Positions 1 through 9,110 of a DNA stretch of 64,000 nt are shown here, in pieces. The number at the start of each line of letters is the position of its first letter. Within the stretch, counting starts at the first letter, position 1. A program made the position numbers and the translations under genes. This DNA is from Planctomycetota bacterium (GTDB lineage Bacteria > Planctomycetota > B15-G4 > SIAN01): contig JANQQL010000033.1 in assembly GCA_028289345.1 (NCBI GenBank), positions 372,001-436,000 of the forward strand. Direction: 5' to 3'. The notes below the pieces were generated by a model. The model did no database searches. It was not told where the DNA came from and was given only the letters and a program-made list of their open reading frames with translations.

Positions 1-81
1 CCCATCGGCGAGGTCGACCTGACCTTCATTCCCGAACAGCTTCGGTTCGAGCCGTACTCGGACCTGGACTACATGGGATAA
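1..81 (+). CDS. C-terminal fragment of an unidentified protein (runs off left edge)
   Basis: An open frame enters from the left edge and ends at the TAA at 79-81, giving 26 C-terminal residues. It stops only 3 bases before the bamA start, so the two genes are probably co-transcribed. The fragment is too short to identify. A gene directly before bamA is often an envelope-biogenesis protein such as TamB, but nothing in these residues proves that. Confidence 0.5.
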   Translation, partial: PIGEVDLTFIPEQLRFEPYSDLDYMG

Positions 82-84
82 GCG

Positions 85-2484
85 GTGTTGAGCGGAATCC
101 TCGGACTGATTCTGGCTCTCGGATGGTGGGCCTCGCAAGAGAGCATCGTTCGGGAAGTCGTGTTCGAGGGGGAGACTCGTCTGTCTCCGGAGAATCTACG
201 CACTCAGCTGCGCACCAAAGTAGGTTCGCCGTTTTCCTGGATCGACGCGGACCTGGACAGCAAGTCCCTGTATGAACGGTTCGCGGTCATTGCCAATTGC
301 CGAATCGAAACCCTCGAACCCGACGGCGTCCGCGTCACCTTTCAGCTGGTCGAACCGGATGCCATTCGCAAGGTAGAGTTTGAAGGCAACGACAAGCTGG
401 ATGACGAGGAGCTGGCCGAAGCTCTCGGGTTGTCCCTACGCGGGGTGATCCCACGCGGACTCACCGGACCAGGACCGCTGCTGTGGCTGGTGGGTCGATT
501 GGAAGAACGGTACGAGGAAGAAGGCTACCTTTACTCCGAGATCCAAGCGTCTCTGGAAGAGCGCCGAAACGAAGAACTGGTTCTGGTGTTCCGGATCCTG
601 GAAGGTCCCAAGGTCCGAGTGGACGACATCGAATTCCGCGGCTTATCTTTCTTCAAGCCGGGACACCTCCACGACTTGATGGAAACCAAGGAATCGTTCC
701 TGTTCTTCCGCCACACCTTCAAGAAGAAGGCTCTGGAACGCGACCTGGCGCGACTCGAAGAGTTCTTTCGGGACGAGGGCTTCCTCGATGCCCAAGTCTC
801 ACTCGAAGAACTCATTCCCAGCAAGAACTACCGCAAGGTGACCCTGGTCCTGCGCGTGGAGCAAGGGCCCCGCTACACCGTGGGTTCGATTGCTTTGGAG
901 GGTCTGCAGGCGTTTTCGGAAGATGAAATCCGCCCCCTGATCGAGCTAAAACGCGGACAACCGTATCGCACCAATGCCTTTCGCCGCGACCAGAAGCGCA
1001 TTCTCGACTACTACGGGAAGCGTGGTTACATCCGAGCCGATCTCGGCGACCGCCCCGAGGAATCGCACCGCCTCGACGCGCCCATTGTCGATCTGACCTA
1101 TCGCGTGCGCGAAGATGTCGCCAAGCGCATTCGCGACATCCGCATCGTCGGCAATCACGGCACCTGGGACGAAGTGATCCGTCGTGAGCTGTTCTTCTAT
1201 CCCGGTGAATTGTTCGACCTCGAAGAGATCGCTTACTCCCAGGACCGCCTGCGCGCCAGCCGCTTGTTCCTCGGACCGGACCAACTGCCCGACGTGTTCA
1301 TTCGCAACGAGCCCACCGAGGACCCCGACTACGAAGACGTGGTGATCGAGGTGGAGGAGGGTCAAACCGGGTTCATGAACTTCCTCGGTGGCATCGGATC
1401 GGGAAGCGGCGTGTTCTTCGGGATCTCCATCGAAAAGGAAAACTTCGACCTGACCGACCTGCCGTCCAGTCCCTGGTCGTTCTTCGAAGAGTTCTTCGAC
1501 CAAGAAGCGTTCCATGGCGCGGGGCAGCGGCTGCGACTGCGTGCGAACCCGGGAAGCCGTTTCTCGAACTACTTGGTCAGCTTCACCGAGCCCTCATTGT
1601 TGGGGCCGTTGGAACGCCCGGTGTCGCTGACCACCACGGGCTACTTTCGCGAATCGTTGTTGCGTCTCTACGATGAAGACCGGGTCGGGGCTTCTGTCAG
1701 CATCGGCAAGGGGATCACCCGAGATTCCGGCGTGAGTCTGGGCGTCCGTCAGGAACGCATCGAGATCTCGAACCCGGCGGAGGACGTTCCCGATGTCGTT
1801 TCCCAAGATGGGGGACACTCGACCCGCGCGCTGACTGGCGGAGGCTGGTTTCGAGCGCTGGACTCCATTCGCAATCCCACCGACGGGTTCCTGCTCAATG
1901 CGGATGCAGAACTCTTGGGAGGCCCGTTCGGGGGTGACGTCGACGCCGTCAAGTTCGTGCTGAGCGGCGAGTACTTCTACCCTCTCTATGAGAACGAAGA
2001 GGGGCAGCGCCACGTGCTGGAAATCAAGGGCTCCATGGGCTGGGCCAACGAGTACGACGAGACCGAAGAGATCCCGTTCTTCGAGCGCTTCCGGGTCGGC
2101 GGCATCTCGCGCCCGTTCACCTTGCGCGGGTTTGACTTCTGGGGCGTCGGGCCCCACCAATCCGACGAACCGGTCGGGGGAACGGGAACCGTCGTGATCA
2201 ACACCAACTACGTGTTCCCGATCTACGAAACCTACGACGCGCGACTGCGCGAGCACATTCCGGTGCTGCGTGGAATCCTGTTCTTCGACCAGGGTTCCCT
2301 GGAGTCCGACTTCGAGGACCTTCCCGATGGCACCTGGCGGATGGCGGCCGGCGTCGGCATCCGCTTCCGGATTCCCATTCCGTTGTTGGCCGCTCCCCTG
2401 GAGGTCTACTACGGGGTTCCTCTCAACCGAAGTCGAACGGACGAGCGCGAATCGTTCACGATCAACTTCAGCACTCGCTTCTAG
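85..2484 (+). CDS. bamA: Outer membrane protein assembly factor BamA (Omp85 family)
   Basis: BamA folds and inserts beta-barrel proteins into the outer membrane. The 799-residue product has a short N-terminal hydrophobic stretch (about 2-15), then five POTRA repeats recognisable by recurring beta-strand starts such as VREVVFEG, IRKVEFEG, VDDIEFRG, VGSIALEG and IRDIRIVG, and a C-terminal 16-strand-type barrel from about residue 450. The Omp85 (V/L)RGF signature is present as LRGF at 680-683 and the chain ends in Phe, as outer-membrane barrels do. The start is GTG at 85, with TTG at 88 as alternative; no strong ribosome site is seen, consistent with coupling to the upstream frame. A skp-like gene follows, the usual partner. 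Assignment is firm. Confidence 0.95.
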   Translation: MLSGILGLILALGWWASQESIVREVVFEGETRLSPENLRTQLRTKVGSPFSWIDADLDSKSLYERFAVIANCRIETLEPDGVRVTFQLVEPDAIRKVEFEGNDKLDDEELAEALGLSLRGVIPRGLTGPGPLLWLVGRLEERYEEEGYLYSEIQASLEERRNEELVLVFRILEGPKVRVDDIEFRGLSFFKPGHLHDLMETKESFLFFRHTFKKKALERDLARLEEFFRDEGFLDAQVSLEELIPSKNYRKVTLVLRVEQGPRYTVGSIALEGLQAFSEDEIRPLIELKRGQPYRTNAFRRDQKRILDYYGKRGYIRADLGDRPEESHRLDAPIVDLTYRVREDVAKRIRDIRIVGNHGTWDEVIRRELFFYPGELFDLEEIAYSQDRLRASRLFLGPDQLPDVFIRNEPTEDPDYEDVVIEVEEGQTGFMNFLGGIGSGSGVFFGISIEKENFDLTDLPSSPWSFFEEFFDQEAFHGAGQRLRLRANPGSRFSNYLVSFTEPSLLGPLERPVSLTTTGYFRESLLRLYDEDRVGASVSIGKGITRDSGVSLGVRQERIEISNPAEDVPDVVSQDGGHSTRALTGGGWFRALDSIRNPTDGFLLNADAELLGGPFGGDVDAVKFVLSGEYFYPLYENEEGQRHVLEIKGSMGWANEYDETEEIPFFERFRVGGISRPFTLRGFDFWGVGPHQSDEPVGGTGTVVINTNYVFPIYETYDARLREHIPVLRGILFFDQGSLESDFEDLPDGTWRMAAGVGIRFRIPIPLLAAPLEVYYGVPLNRSRTDERESFTINFSTRF

Positions 2485-2699
2485 TCTGGTTGATTGAGGG
2501 AGTCTCGGGGACTCGCCGATTCGGACGGTTGCCTGGCGGCGGTGGGGGCGGCGCGAGAACGGCCATCAGTTGTTTTTTCAATCGCCGGCTGGGTCCGCCC
2601 CGGGTTCCTGTGCCCGCTGTGAGCGGCGGCGCGTAGACTCGCCCCTCCGATCGAGTCGGCGCCCACGGAGGGCGCGGAATTCCCTGGAGAACGAACCCC

Positions 2700-3275
2700 A
2701 TGAAACCCGTGCCCGTGATGATGTTGCTGGCTCTCACCATTCCCGCTGCGGTGGCCTGGACTTCGGCCAATCGCCCGGAAAACTCCCCGCTGACCGTTGC
2801 GGTGGTCGACCTGGGCAAGCTCATCAAGGCCAATCCTGACTACCTGTCGGCCGAGTCTCAGATCGACGAGTGGCGGGAGAGCCAACAAGCCCAGCTGGAC
2901 ACCGAAACCAAGGAGCTGGAGAGCCGCCGAGCCGAACTCGACTCCTACCGACCGGGCACCGAGGAGTTCGAACAGCTCTTGGAAGACCTCGAGGTGATGA
3001 AATTCCTCCTGGATCGACGGGTGTCCTTGCTCAACGACCAGTTGGACAAGCGTCGCGCGGCGGCCTTGGCCGCAGGCTACAAGACCGTGGAGTCGGCCGT
3101 GGAGCAGGTACGCCAGGAGCGAGGCATCGGCATCGTCATGCAGTACAACCCCAATGCGATTGCCGGGATGAAGCGGGAGATCGTGGCGGCCGAGATCGTG
3201 CCGCGTGCCGTGCTCGCCTTCTCTGATCAGCTTGACATCACCGAAGCCGTTCTTAGCATTCTCAAGGGCCAGTGA
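2700..3275 (+). CDS. skp: OmpH/Skp-family periplasmic chaperone
   Basis: Skp-type proteins hold unfolded outer-membrane proteins in the periplasm for delivery to BamA. The 191-residue product begins with a Sec signal peptide (about 1-19, ending AVA) and then VAVVDLGKLIKANPDY, matching the OmpH start where a strand leads into a long helical arm. Residues about 50-130 are charged and strongly coiled-coil-like, the jellyfish tentacle, followed by a returning strand around GIGIVMQ. Length is normal for the family. It lies 215 bp after bamA, the standard pairing. Confident by architecture and context rather than by a catalytic motif. Confidence 0.88.
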   Translation: MKPVPVMMLLALTIPAAVAWTSANRPENSPLTVAVVDLGKLIKANPDYLSAESQIDEWRESQQAQLDTETKELESRRAELDSYRPGTEEFEQLLEDLEVMKFLLDRRVSLLNDQLDKRRAAALAAGYKTVESAVEQVRQERGIGIVMQYNPNAIAGMKREIVAAEIVPRAVLAFSDQLDITEAVLSILKGQ

Positions 3276-3413
3276 TCCGAACGCACCCGATGAAAATGTG
3301 CGCGGCGGCGGTGGTGGCCGCGACCAGGTTTGACGGGAGCCCCGCGGAAGTCCCCGCCCCCGAAACTCCCCACTCGCAAGACATCTCCGAGAGACACCCC
3401 AGAAAGGGGCCCG

Positions 3414-4715
3414 GTGAGGCGCAACCAAAGAACCATCAAGAGTAGCGCGGAGCTCGAGGGGGTCGGGCTGCACACTGGGGCAACCGTACACATGAAACTG
3501 GCTCCCGGAGAGCCGGACACCGGGTTGGTGTTCGTTCGCACCGATCTGCCGGACGAGCCGCCGATCCCCGCCAATCTGGCCCACACCGAACAGAATCCCC
3601 GTCGGACCACGCTGCGCAATGGCAAGGCCGAAGTGAACACGGTCGAGCACTTCTGTGCGGCGCTCATGGGGATGGGCATCGACAACCTGGAAGTCTCCCT
3701 CGACGGCCCCGAACTTCCTGGATTGGACGGCAGCGCCCTCCCGTTCCTGGAAGCCCTCCAGGAATGCGGGGTCAGTGAACAAAAAGCGCCACGGGCGACC
3801 TACGAAGTTCACGAACCAGTCACCGTGTCCGCAGGAGACGCCTCGGTGACCATCGTTCCTCACGACGGGGACGACCTGGTTCTGGCCTACACCCTCGACT
3901 TCCCCGGCACCTCGGTCGGCAGCCAGTACTACTGTGTCGACGTCAACGAAGAAGCGTTTCGCACTCACCTGGCTCCGGCTCGTACCTTTTGCTTCGAGTC
4001 CGAGGTGGAAGAGCTGCGCAAGCACGGCCTCGGTCAGGGAGCCGACTTTCAGAACACTCTGGTCATTCGCAATGGGTCGGTGCTCGAGAACGAACTGCGA
4101 TTCGACAACGAGTTCGTCCGCCATAAGATTCTCGACCTGCTCGGCGATCTGTTCCTTTGTGGAGTGGACCTGAAGGGAAAGGTGCACGCCACCAAGAGCG
4201 GCCATTCCGCCAACCGACTGCTGGTGCAGGAACTCGCCCAGCGGATCGAGCTGCAAGAAAATGTCGGCACCGTGGCTCCCACGGGGATGGAGATCAAAGA
4301 GATCCTCAACCTCTTGCCGCACCGCTATCCCTTCCTACTGATCGACCGAGTGCTGCGTCTCGATGGCTACCGGAGAGCGGTGGGAATCAAGAACGTCACC
4401 ATCAATGAACCTTTCTTCCAGGGTCACTGGCCCGACCAACCGGTCATGCCTGGGGTGATGATTCTCGAAGCCATGGCCCAGCTGGCCGGCCTGCTTCTAC
4501 TTCGGCGTCTGGAAAACACCGGAAAGCTCGCGGTGCTGTGGTCCATTGACAAGGTCAAGCTGCGCCGCCCCGTGGGACCTGGCGATCAGCTGCGCATCGA
4601 GATCGAAGCGACCAAGATTCGCAGCAAGATGGGGCAAGGCGCCGCGGTCGCCAAAGTCGGCTCGCACAAAGTGGCCGAGGCCCTGCTCACCTTCACTCTG
4701 GTCGACGCGGGCTGA
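3414..4715 (+). CDS. lpxC/fabZ: Bifunctional LpxC / FabZ fusion (lipid A deacetylase and hydroxyacyl-ACP dehydratase)
   Basis: The N-terminal part is LpxC, the zinc enzyme that deacetylates UDP-3-O-acyl-GlcNAc, the committed step of lipid A synthesis. The C-terminal part is FabZ, which dehydrates 3-hydroxyacyl-ACP. Counting from the GTG at 3414, LpxC zinc ligands are H79, H237 and D241, with E78 (in VEHF) and H264, almost exactly the textbook numbering. FabZ begins near residue 290 (LLPHRYPFLLIDR) with catalytic His in FFQGHWP (H338) and Glu in MILEAMAQ (E352). The frame is open back to a TTG at 3330, but GTG 3414 has a GAAAGGGG ribosome site and gives the standard N-terminus. This fusion is known from Bacteroidetes and some other diderms; it couples two enzymes competing for one hydroxyacyl pool. 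Confidence 0.95.
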   Translation: MRRNQRTIKSSAELEGVGLHTGATVHMKLAPGEPDTGLVFVRTDLPDEPPIPANLAHTEQNPRRTTLRNGKAEVNTVEHFCAALMGMGIDNLEVSLDGPELPGLDGSALPFLEALQECGVSEQKAPRATYEVHEPVTVSAGDASVTIVPHDGDDLVLAYTLDFPGTSVGSQYYCVDVNEEAFRTHLAPARTFCFESEVEELRKHGLGQGADFQNTLVIRNGSVLENELRFDNEFVRHKILDLLGDLFLCGVDLKGKVHATKSGHSANRLLVQELAQRIELQENVGTVAPTGMEIKEILNLLPHRYPFLLIDRVLRLDGYRRAVGIKNVTINEPFFQGHWPDQPVMPGVMILEAMAQLAGLLLLRRLENTGKLAVLWSIDKVKLRRPVGPGDQLRIEIEATKIRSKMGQGAAVAKVGSHKVAEALLTFTLVDAG

Positions 4716-4887
4716 CCCATCCGGCTCGCGGCCAAGACAGGATCGCGGCCGGGAATCTCGGGGGATTCGTCCTCTGCCTTGGCGAATCATCCGGGCTGAA
4801 GAATCCGCCGCATCCTTCCGGTAGAACACGGGAACAGTCAGGGCTCCCGAGGAATTCGGGACCGTCCACGAGAATGGGAGGAAGGCC

Positions 4888-5895
4888 ATGAGCCTTCGCG
4901 CAGGAGTCGTCGGAGTCGGCCACTTGGGACGCCATCACGCCCGCATCTACGGGCAAATGGATGGCGTGGACTTGGTGGCAGTCGCCGATCACGATCAGGA
5001 ACGGGCCAAGCAAGTCGCAGAGCCCTACGGCGCCACGGTATTTCCGAGCCACGTCGAGTTCCCGGAGCTCGATCTGGTCAGCGTCGCCGTGCCGACCGTG
5101 GACCATGCCGAAGTCGCCACCCACTTCCTGGAACGCAAGGTCCCGGTCCTCGTGGAAAAGCCCATGACCGCGACTTTGGAAGAGGCGCGAGCATTGACAG
5201 CGCTTGCCGAACGCCAACAGACACCGCTGCAGGTGGGGCATGTGGAGCGCTTCCATCCAGCGCTTCGAGCCGGCAAACGACTCGGCCTCGAGCCGATGTT
5301 CATCGAAGCCCATCGTTTGGCACCATTCTCGTTCCGCTCGACGGACATCGGGGTGGTGTTGGATCTGATGATCCACGATCTCGACCTGGTCCTGCACTTG
5401 GTGAACTCGCCGCTGAAGCAGGTTCATGCCAGCGGCGGCACCTTGTTGTCATCGTCGGAAGACATCGCCTCCGCAAGGCTCGAGTTCGAAAACGGTGCGG
5501 TGGCAAACCTGACGGCAAGTCGCATCAGCCTGAAAACGATGCGCCGCATGCGAATCTTCTCTTCGACAATGTTCGTTTCCCTCGACTTCGACAAGAAGTA
5601 CGCGTTCTATGCTCGCAAGGGGGAGGGATTCGACGAAAAGGTGGCGAGCAAGAAAGAACTCCTCACCGGCAAGTCCGGCGACCAAATGTCCTCCCTGGCC
5701 GCACTGGCATTTCAGGACCTGATCGAGATCCAAGAGCTGGATCTGGACGAGGTCGAGCCTCTGCAGGCGGAGCTGAGTGCTTTCGTCCACAGCGTGCAGT
5801 CCGGGGAGCGTCCCGAAGTTCCGGGAGAGGAAGCTCTGGCCGCTTTGGAAGCCGCGGCCCAGGTCCGACAACAGATCGAACAAGGGGGGTGGTAG
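4888..5895 (+). CDS. Gfo/Idh/MocA-family NAD(P)-dependent oxidoreductase
   Basis: The 335-residue product has an N-terminal Rossmann fold with GVGHLG (residues 9-14), the family EKP motif at 90-92 and the catalytic-region D-x3-H (D160, H164). Such enzymes oxidise or reduce sugars and nucleotide sugars. The start follows a strong GGAGGAAGG site. Its place after lpxC/fabZ is where many diderms carry a COG0673 gene between lpxA and lpxB; one such protein, GnnA, oxidises UDP-GlcNAc for 2,3-diamino lipid A. A GnnA-like role is a hypothesis only, since no GnnB aminotransferase or lpxA is seen here. The stop overlaps the possible ileS start. Confidence 0.88.
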   Translation: MSLRAGVVGVGHLGRHHARIYGQMDGVDLVAVADHDQERAKQVAEPYGATVFPSHVEFPELDLVSVAVPTVDHAEVATHFLERKVPVLVEKPMTATLEEARALTALAERQQTPLQVGHVERFHPALRAGKRLGLEPMFIEAHRLAPFSFRSTDIGVVLDLMIHDLDLVLHLVNSPLKQVHASGGTLLSSSEDIASARLEFENGAVANLTASRISLKTMRRMRIFSSTMFVSLDFDKKYAFYARKGEGFDEKVASKKELLTGKSGDQMSSLAALAFQDLIEIQELDLDEVEPLQAELSAFVHSVQSGERPEVPGEEALAALEAAAQVRQQIEQGGW

Positions 5896-5897
5896 TC

Positions 5898-8800
5898 GTG
5901 ACCACAGACAAGGGGACACCCTCGAACGCCAAACCTCGCTTCGCGCGCGAGGCCGCGGGACTCAATCTTCCGGAACTCGAGGAACAGGTTCTCGCCGGAT
6001 GGCAGAAGGACGAACTGCCCAAAGCAGTGTTGTCCCGCAACGACCAACCGGCCTACGTGTTCTACGAAGGACCGCCAACCGCTAACGGGCGGCCCGGCAT
6101 TCACCACGTCCTGTCCCGCACCCTGAAGGACATCGTTTGTCGGTTCTGGTCGATGAACGGCTACTCGGTTCCCCGAAAGGCGGGTTGGGACACCCACGGC
6201 CTCCCGGTCGAGATCGAGGTGCAAAAAGAACTCGACATCGAAATCAAGCCCGAGATCGAGAACTACGGGATCGGTCCATTCAACACCCGCTGCAAGGACA
6301 GCGTGTTTCGCTACCGGCAAGACTGGGAAAAGCTGTCGGACCGGATGGGCTACTGGCTCGACTATGACAACCCTTATGTGACCTGTGCCAACCAATACAT
6401 CTCTTCGGTTTGGTCGATCCTGTCCCGATTCTTCCAGGCTGGCCTTCTGGAAAAGGGATCCCGAGTCCTGCCGTACTGCCCGCAATGTGGAACGGGGCTG
6501 TCCAGCCATGAGGTCGCCCAGGGATATCAAACGGTTCGCGATCCCTCGGTCTTCATCCGGTTCCCTCGCCGAGATCACCCCGGCGAATCCTTCCTGGTGT
6601 GGACCACCACTCCTTGGACGCTGCCGTCCAACGTGGCTTTGGCCGTCCACCCCGACCTGACTTACGTTCGGGTGCGTCGCGAAGACGGCGAGGTGCTGAT
6701 CCTTGCGGAGACCCTGGTCGAAAAGGTCTTCCGAAAAGAAAAGGTCGAGGTCCTCGACTCGATGACGGGCCAAGCGCTGGCCGACAGCCGCTACGAACGC
6801 CCCTTCGATCTTTTGGAGTTGTCCGACGACCAAGGGCAACGGGTCGTGACCGCGGAGTACGTCTCTGCGGACGACGGCACCGGCATCGTGCACATTGCTC
6901 CCGCCTTCGGAGTCGATGACCACCAAGTCGGCCAGGAACACGGATTCGCGGAGCTGAACCCGGTCACCGCCGAAGGCACCTTCGACGACCGGATGGGCAA
7001 GTGGGCCGGGCAGCGTACGCTCGAAGCCAATCAAGACCTGTGTCGGGACTTGAAAGAGCGGGGTCGTCTGTTTCGTAAGGAACAGGTCGAGCACTCCTAT
7101 CCGCACTGCTGGCGCTGCAAGACGCCCTTGCTCTACTGGCTGCGCCCCTCCTGGTACATCCGCACCACCCGGCTGCGCGAGCAACTGGTCGAGCGCAACA
7201 GCGACATCGACTGGTTTCCTCCCGAGATCGGCCAGGGACGCTTCGGCGAATGGCTGAAGAACAACGTCGATTGGGCAGTGTCCCGCGAACGTTACTGGGG
7301 CACTCCGCTCAACCTGTGGATCTGCGAGACTTGCGAAGACATCCAGGCCGTGGACCATGAGCAGGACCTTCGGCGCCGCCGTCCGGATCTGCCCGAAGAC
7401 TTTGACTTGCATCGGCCGTTCATTGACGAGATCACCCTGCCGTGCTCGGTGGACGGCTGCAATGGCACAGCGCGCCGGACTCCGGAAGTGATCGATTGCT
7501 GGTTCGACTCGGGTTCCATGCCATTTGCCCAGCAAGGCTGGTTGGCCACGGAAGAAACCGAGCCGCCCGCGTTGTTTCCTGCCGACTACATCGCGGAAGG
7601 CTTGGACCAGACCCGTGGCTGGTTCTACACCTTGCACGTCATCTCGGTCTTCCTGACCGGCAAACCCGCCTACCGTCGTTGCCTGGTGAACGACCTGATC
7701 TTGGACGAAAAGCGCCAGAAGATGTCCAAGAGTCGTGGCAACACCGTGGACCCGTGGAAAGAGATTCATGCCCACGGGGTCGACGCAATTCGCTGGTACC
7801 TGATCGGTCAAAGCAATCCCTGGCTGCCCAAGGTGTACGACGGTCGAGCGGTGGCAACCTCTAGCCGCGACTTTTTGGGAACCTTGTGGAGCTGCTACTC
7901 ATTCTTCGTCACCTACGCCGACATCGATGGGTTCGATCCGGACGTCTCGGCGGCTCCCGACTTCGCCAAGCGCCCAGAAATGGATCGCTGGATCCTCGCC
8001 GAGCTTCAGCGCTGCATCGCCGATGTGCGCAGCGCCATGGAGCGCTACGACTTGACCCGTGCGACCCAGTTCCTGACCGAATTCGTGGATCGCAAGCTCT
8101 CCAACTGGTACGTGCGACGCAGTCGCTCCCGGTTTTGGGGAAAGGCCCAAACCGAGGACAAACAATCCGGGTTCCAAACGCTGTTCGAGGTCTTGGATCA
8201 GGTCGCGGTGCTCCTTGCCCCGTTCGTCCCGTTCTTCGCGGAAGCCCTTCATCGTCGCCTACGACCGGAATCCCGCAGCGTCCACCTGTGCGACTACCCG
8301 AGGCCTCGAGAAGACTCCCGTGACGCAAAGCTGGAATCCTCGATGGCGGCGGTTCTACGCGTCGTGGGGTTGGGACGTCGGGCCCGCAGCAGCCAAAACA
8401 TCAACAACCGCCAGCCCTTGGCTTGTCTGTACGTGAAAGGGCCCGATGGCGCGACCGATGAGGTGTTGCGCGGCCGCTTTGGGGAACTCGTTGCAGACGA
8501 ACTCAACGTCCAAGAACTAAGGGTCGCGACCGACGAGATTCGGGAGTTGCGAACCCTGCGGGCCAAGCCGAACTTCAAGGCGTTGGGACCCAAGCTCGGC
8601 AAGAACATGGGAGCGGCGAAGAAGGCCATCGAGGCCCTGAGCGAAGCGGACCTGGAAAAGTTCCTGGGCGAGCCCCGTCTGACTTTGACCCTGAACGGAG
8701 AACAGATCGAGCTGGGCGAGGGCGAACTCGAAGTCCTTCTGCAAGGCAAGGATGGCTACGGGGTCGAAAGCGACGGCCAGTACTTGGTCGCGTTGAACAC

Positions 8801-9110
8801 GACCCTCACTCCCGAACTGATCGAGCAGGGGTTGGTGCGTGAGCTGGTCAAGCGGATCAACAATTCTCGGCGAGAGGCCGGCCTGCAAGTGGAGGACCGA
8901 GTCGCTCTGCAGCTCGTGTGTTCCGGCGAATTGGCCGCGGCTGCCTTGAAGTACGCGGAGCAGATTCAGGAAGAGACCTTGGCGAGAAGCTTGGACGTGG
9001 GCCCGGAAGTGGCCGCCGAATCCGACGAGTTTCAGCGGTTCGATTGGGACGTGGGGGAGGCTTCGGTGGGGGTGCTGGTCAAAGTCGCGGACGGATCGAC
9101 GGAGTCCTGA
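5898..9110 (+). CDS. ileS: Isoleucyl-tRNA synthetase with swapped GIHH signature
   Basis: IleRS charges tRNA-Ile. The protein (1070 residues from GTG 5898; an in-frame GTG at 5889 gives 1073) has the class I catalytic domain, CP1 editing domain with WTTTPWTLPSN, KMSKS (611-615 in the 1073 numbering) and a long C-terminal anticodon region. Its sequence is the eukaryote-like type 2 form, not the E. coli type. The HIGH box, expected as HxGH, reads G-I-H-H at residues 70-73 (6096-6107), so the first and third residues are exchanged. That variant is described for some type 2 IleRS and linked to very high mupirocin resistance. A good G-rich site precedes 5898. The 3' end overlaps the convergent GGDEF gene by 79 bp. 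Confidence 0.97.
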   Translation: MTTDKGTPSNAKPRFAREAAGLNLPELEEQVLAGWQKDELPKAVLSRNDQPAYVFYEGPPTANGRPGIHHVLSRTLKDIVCRFWSMNGYSVPRKAGWDTHGLPVEIEVQKELDIEIKPEIENYGIGPFNTRCKDSVFRYRQDWEKLSDRMGYWLDYDNPYVTCANQYISSVWSILSRFFQAGLLEKGSRVLPYCPQCGTGLSSHEVAQGYQTVRDPSVFIRFPRRDHPGESFLVWTTTPWTLPSNVALAVHPDLTYVRVRREDGEVLILAETLVEKVFRKEKVEVLDSMTGQALADSRYERPFDLLELSDDQGQRVVTAEYVSADDGTGIVHIAPAFGVDDHQVGQEHGFAELNPVTAEGTFDDRMGKWAGQRTLEANQDLCRDLKERGRLFRKEQVEHSYPHCWRCKTPLLYWLRPSWYIRTTRLREQLVERNSDIDWFPPEIGQGRFGEWLKNNVDWAVSRERYWGTPLNLWICETCEDIQAVDHEQDLRRRRPDLPEDFDLHRPFIDEITLPCSVDGCNGTARRTPEVIDCWFDSGSMPFAQQGWLATEETEPPALFPADYIAEGLDQTRGWFYTLHVISVFLTGKPAYRRCLVNDLILDEKRQKMSKSRGNTVDPWKEIHAHGVDAIRWYLIGQSNPWLPKVYDGRAVATSSRDFLGTLWSCYSFFVTYADIDGFDPDVSAAPDFAKRPEMDRWILAELQRCIADVRSAMERYDLTRATQFLTEFVDRKLSNWYVRRSRSRFWGKAQTEDKQSGFQTLFEVLDQVAVLLAPFVPFFAEALHRRLRPESRSVHLCDYPRPREDSRDAKLESSMAAVLRVVGLGRRARSSQNINNRQPLACLYVKGPDGATDEVLRGRFGELVADELNVQELRVATDEIRELRTLRAKPNFKALGPKLGKNMGAAKKAIEALSEADLEKFLGEPRLTLTLNGEQIELGEGELEVLLQGKDGYGVESDGQYLVALNTTLTPELIEQGLVRELVKRINNSRREAGLQVEDRVALQLVCSGELAAAALKYAEQIQEETLARSLDVGPEVAAESDEFQRFDWDVGEASVGVLVKVADGSTES

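Noticed and set aside
2481..4322. 613-residue minus-strand frame across skp and lpxC
   Set aside because: Antisense shadow of two well-identified genes, with no recognisable protein features.
5700..5897. T-box riboswitch ahead of ileS
   Set aside because: The upstream bases are coding sequence of the preceding oxidoreductase and no T-box sequence or specifier loop is seen.
5712..7811. 699-residue open frame on the minus strand opposite ileS
   Set aside because: It is an antisense shadow of a high-GC gene. The plus-strand IleRS has all motifs, and the minus frame has none.
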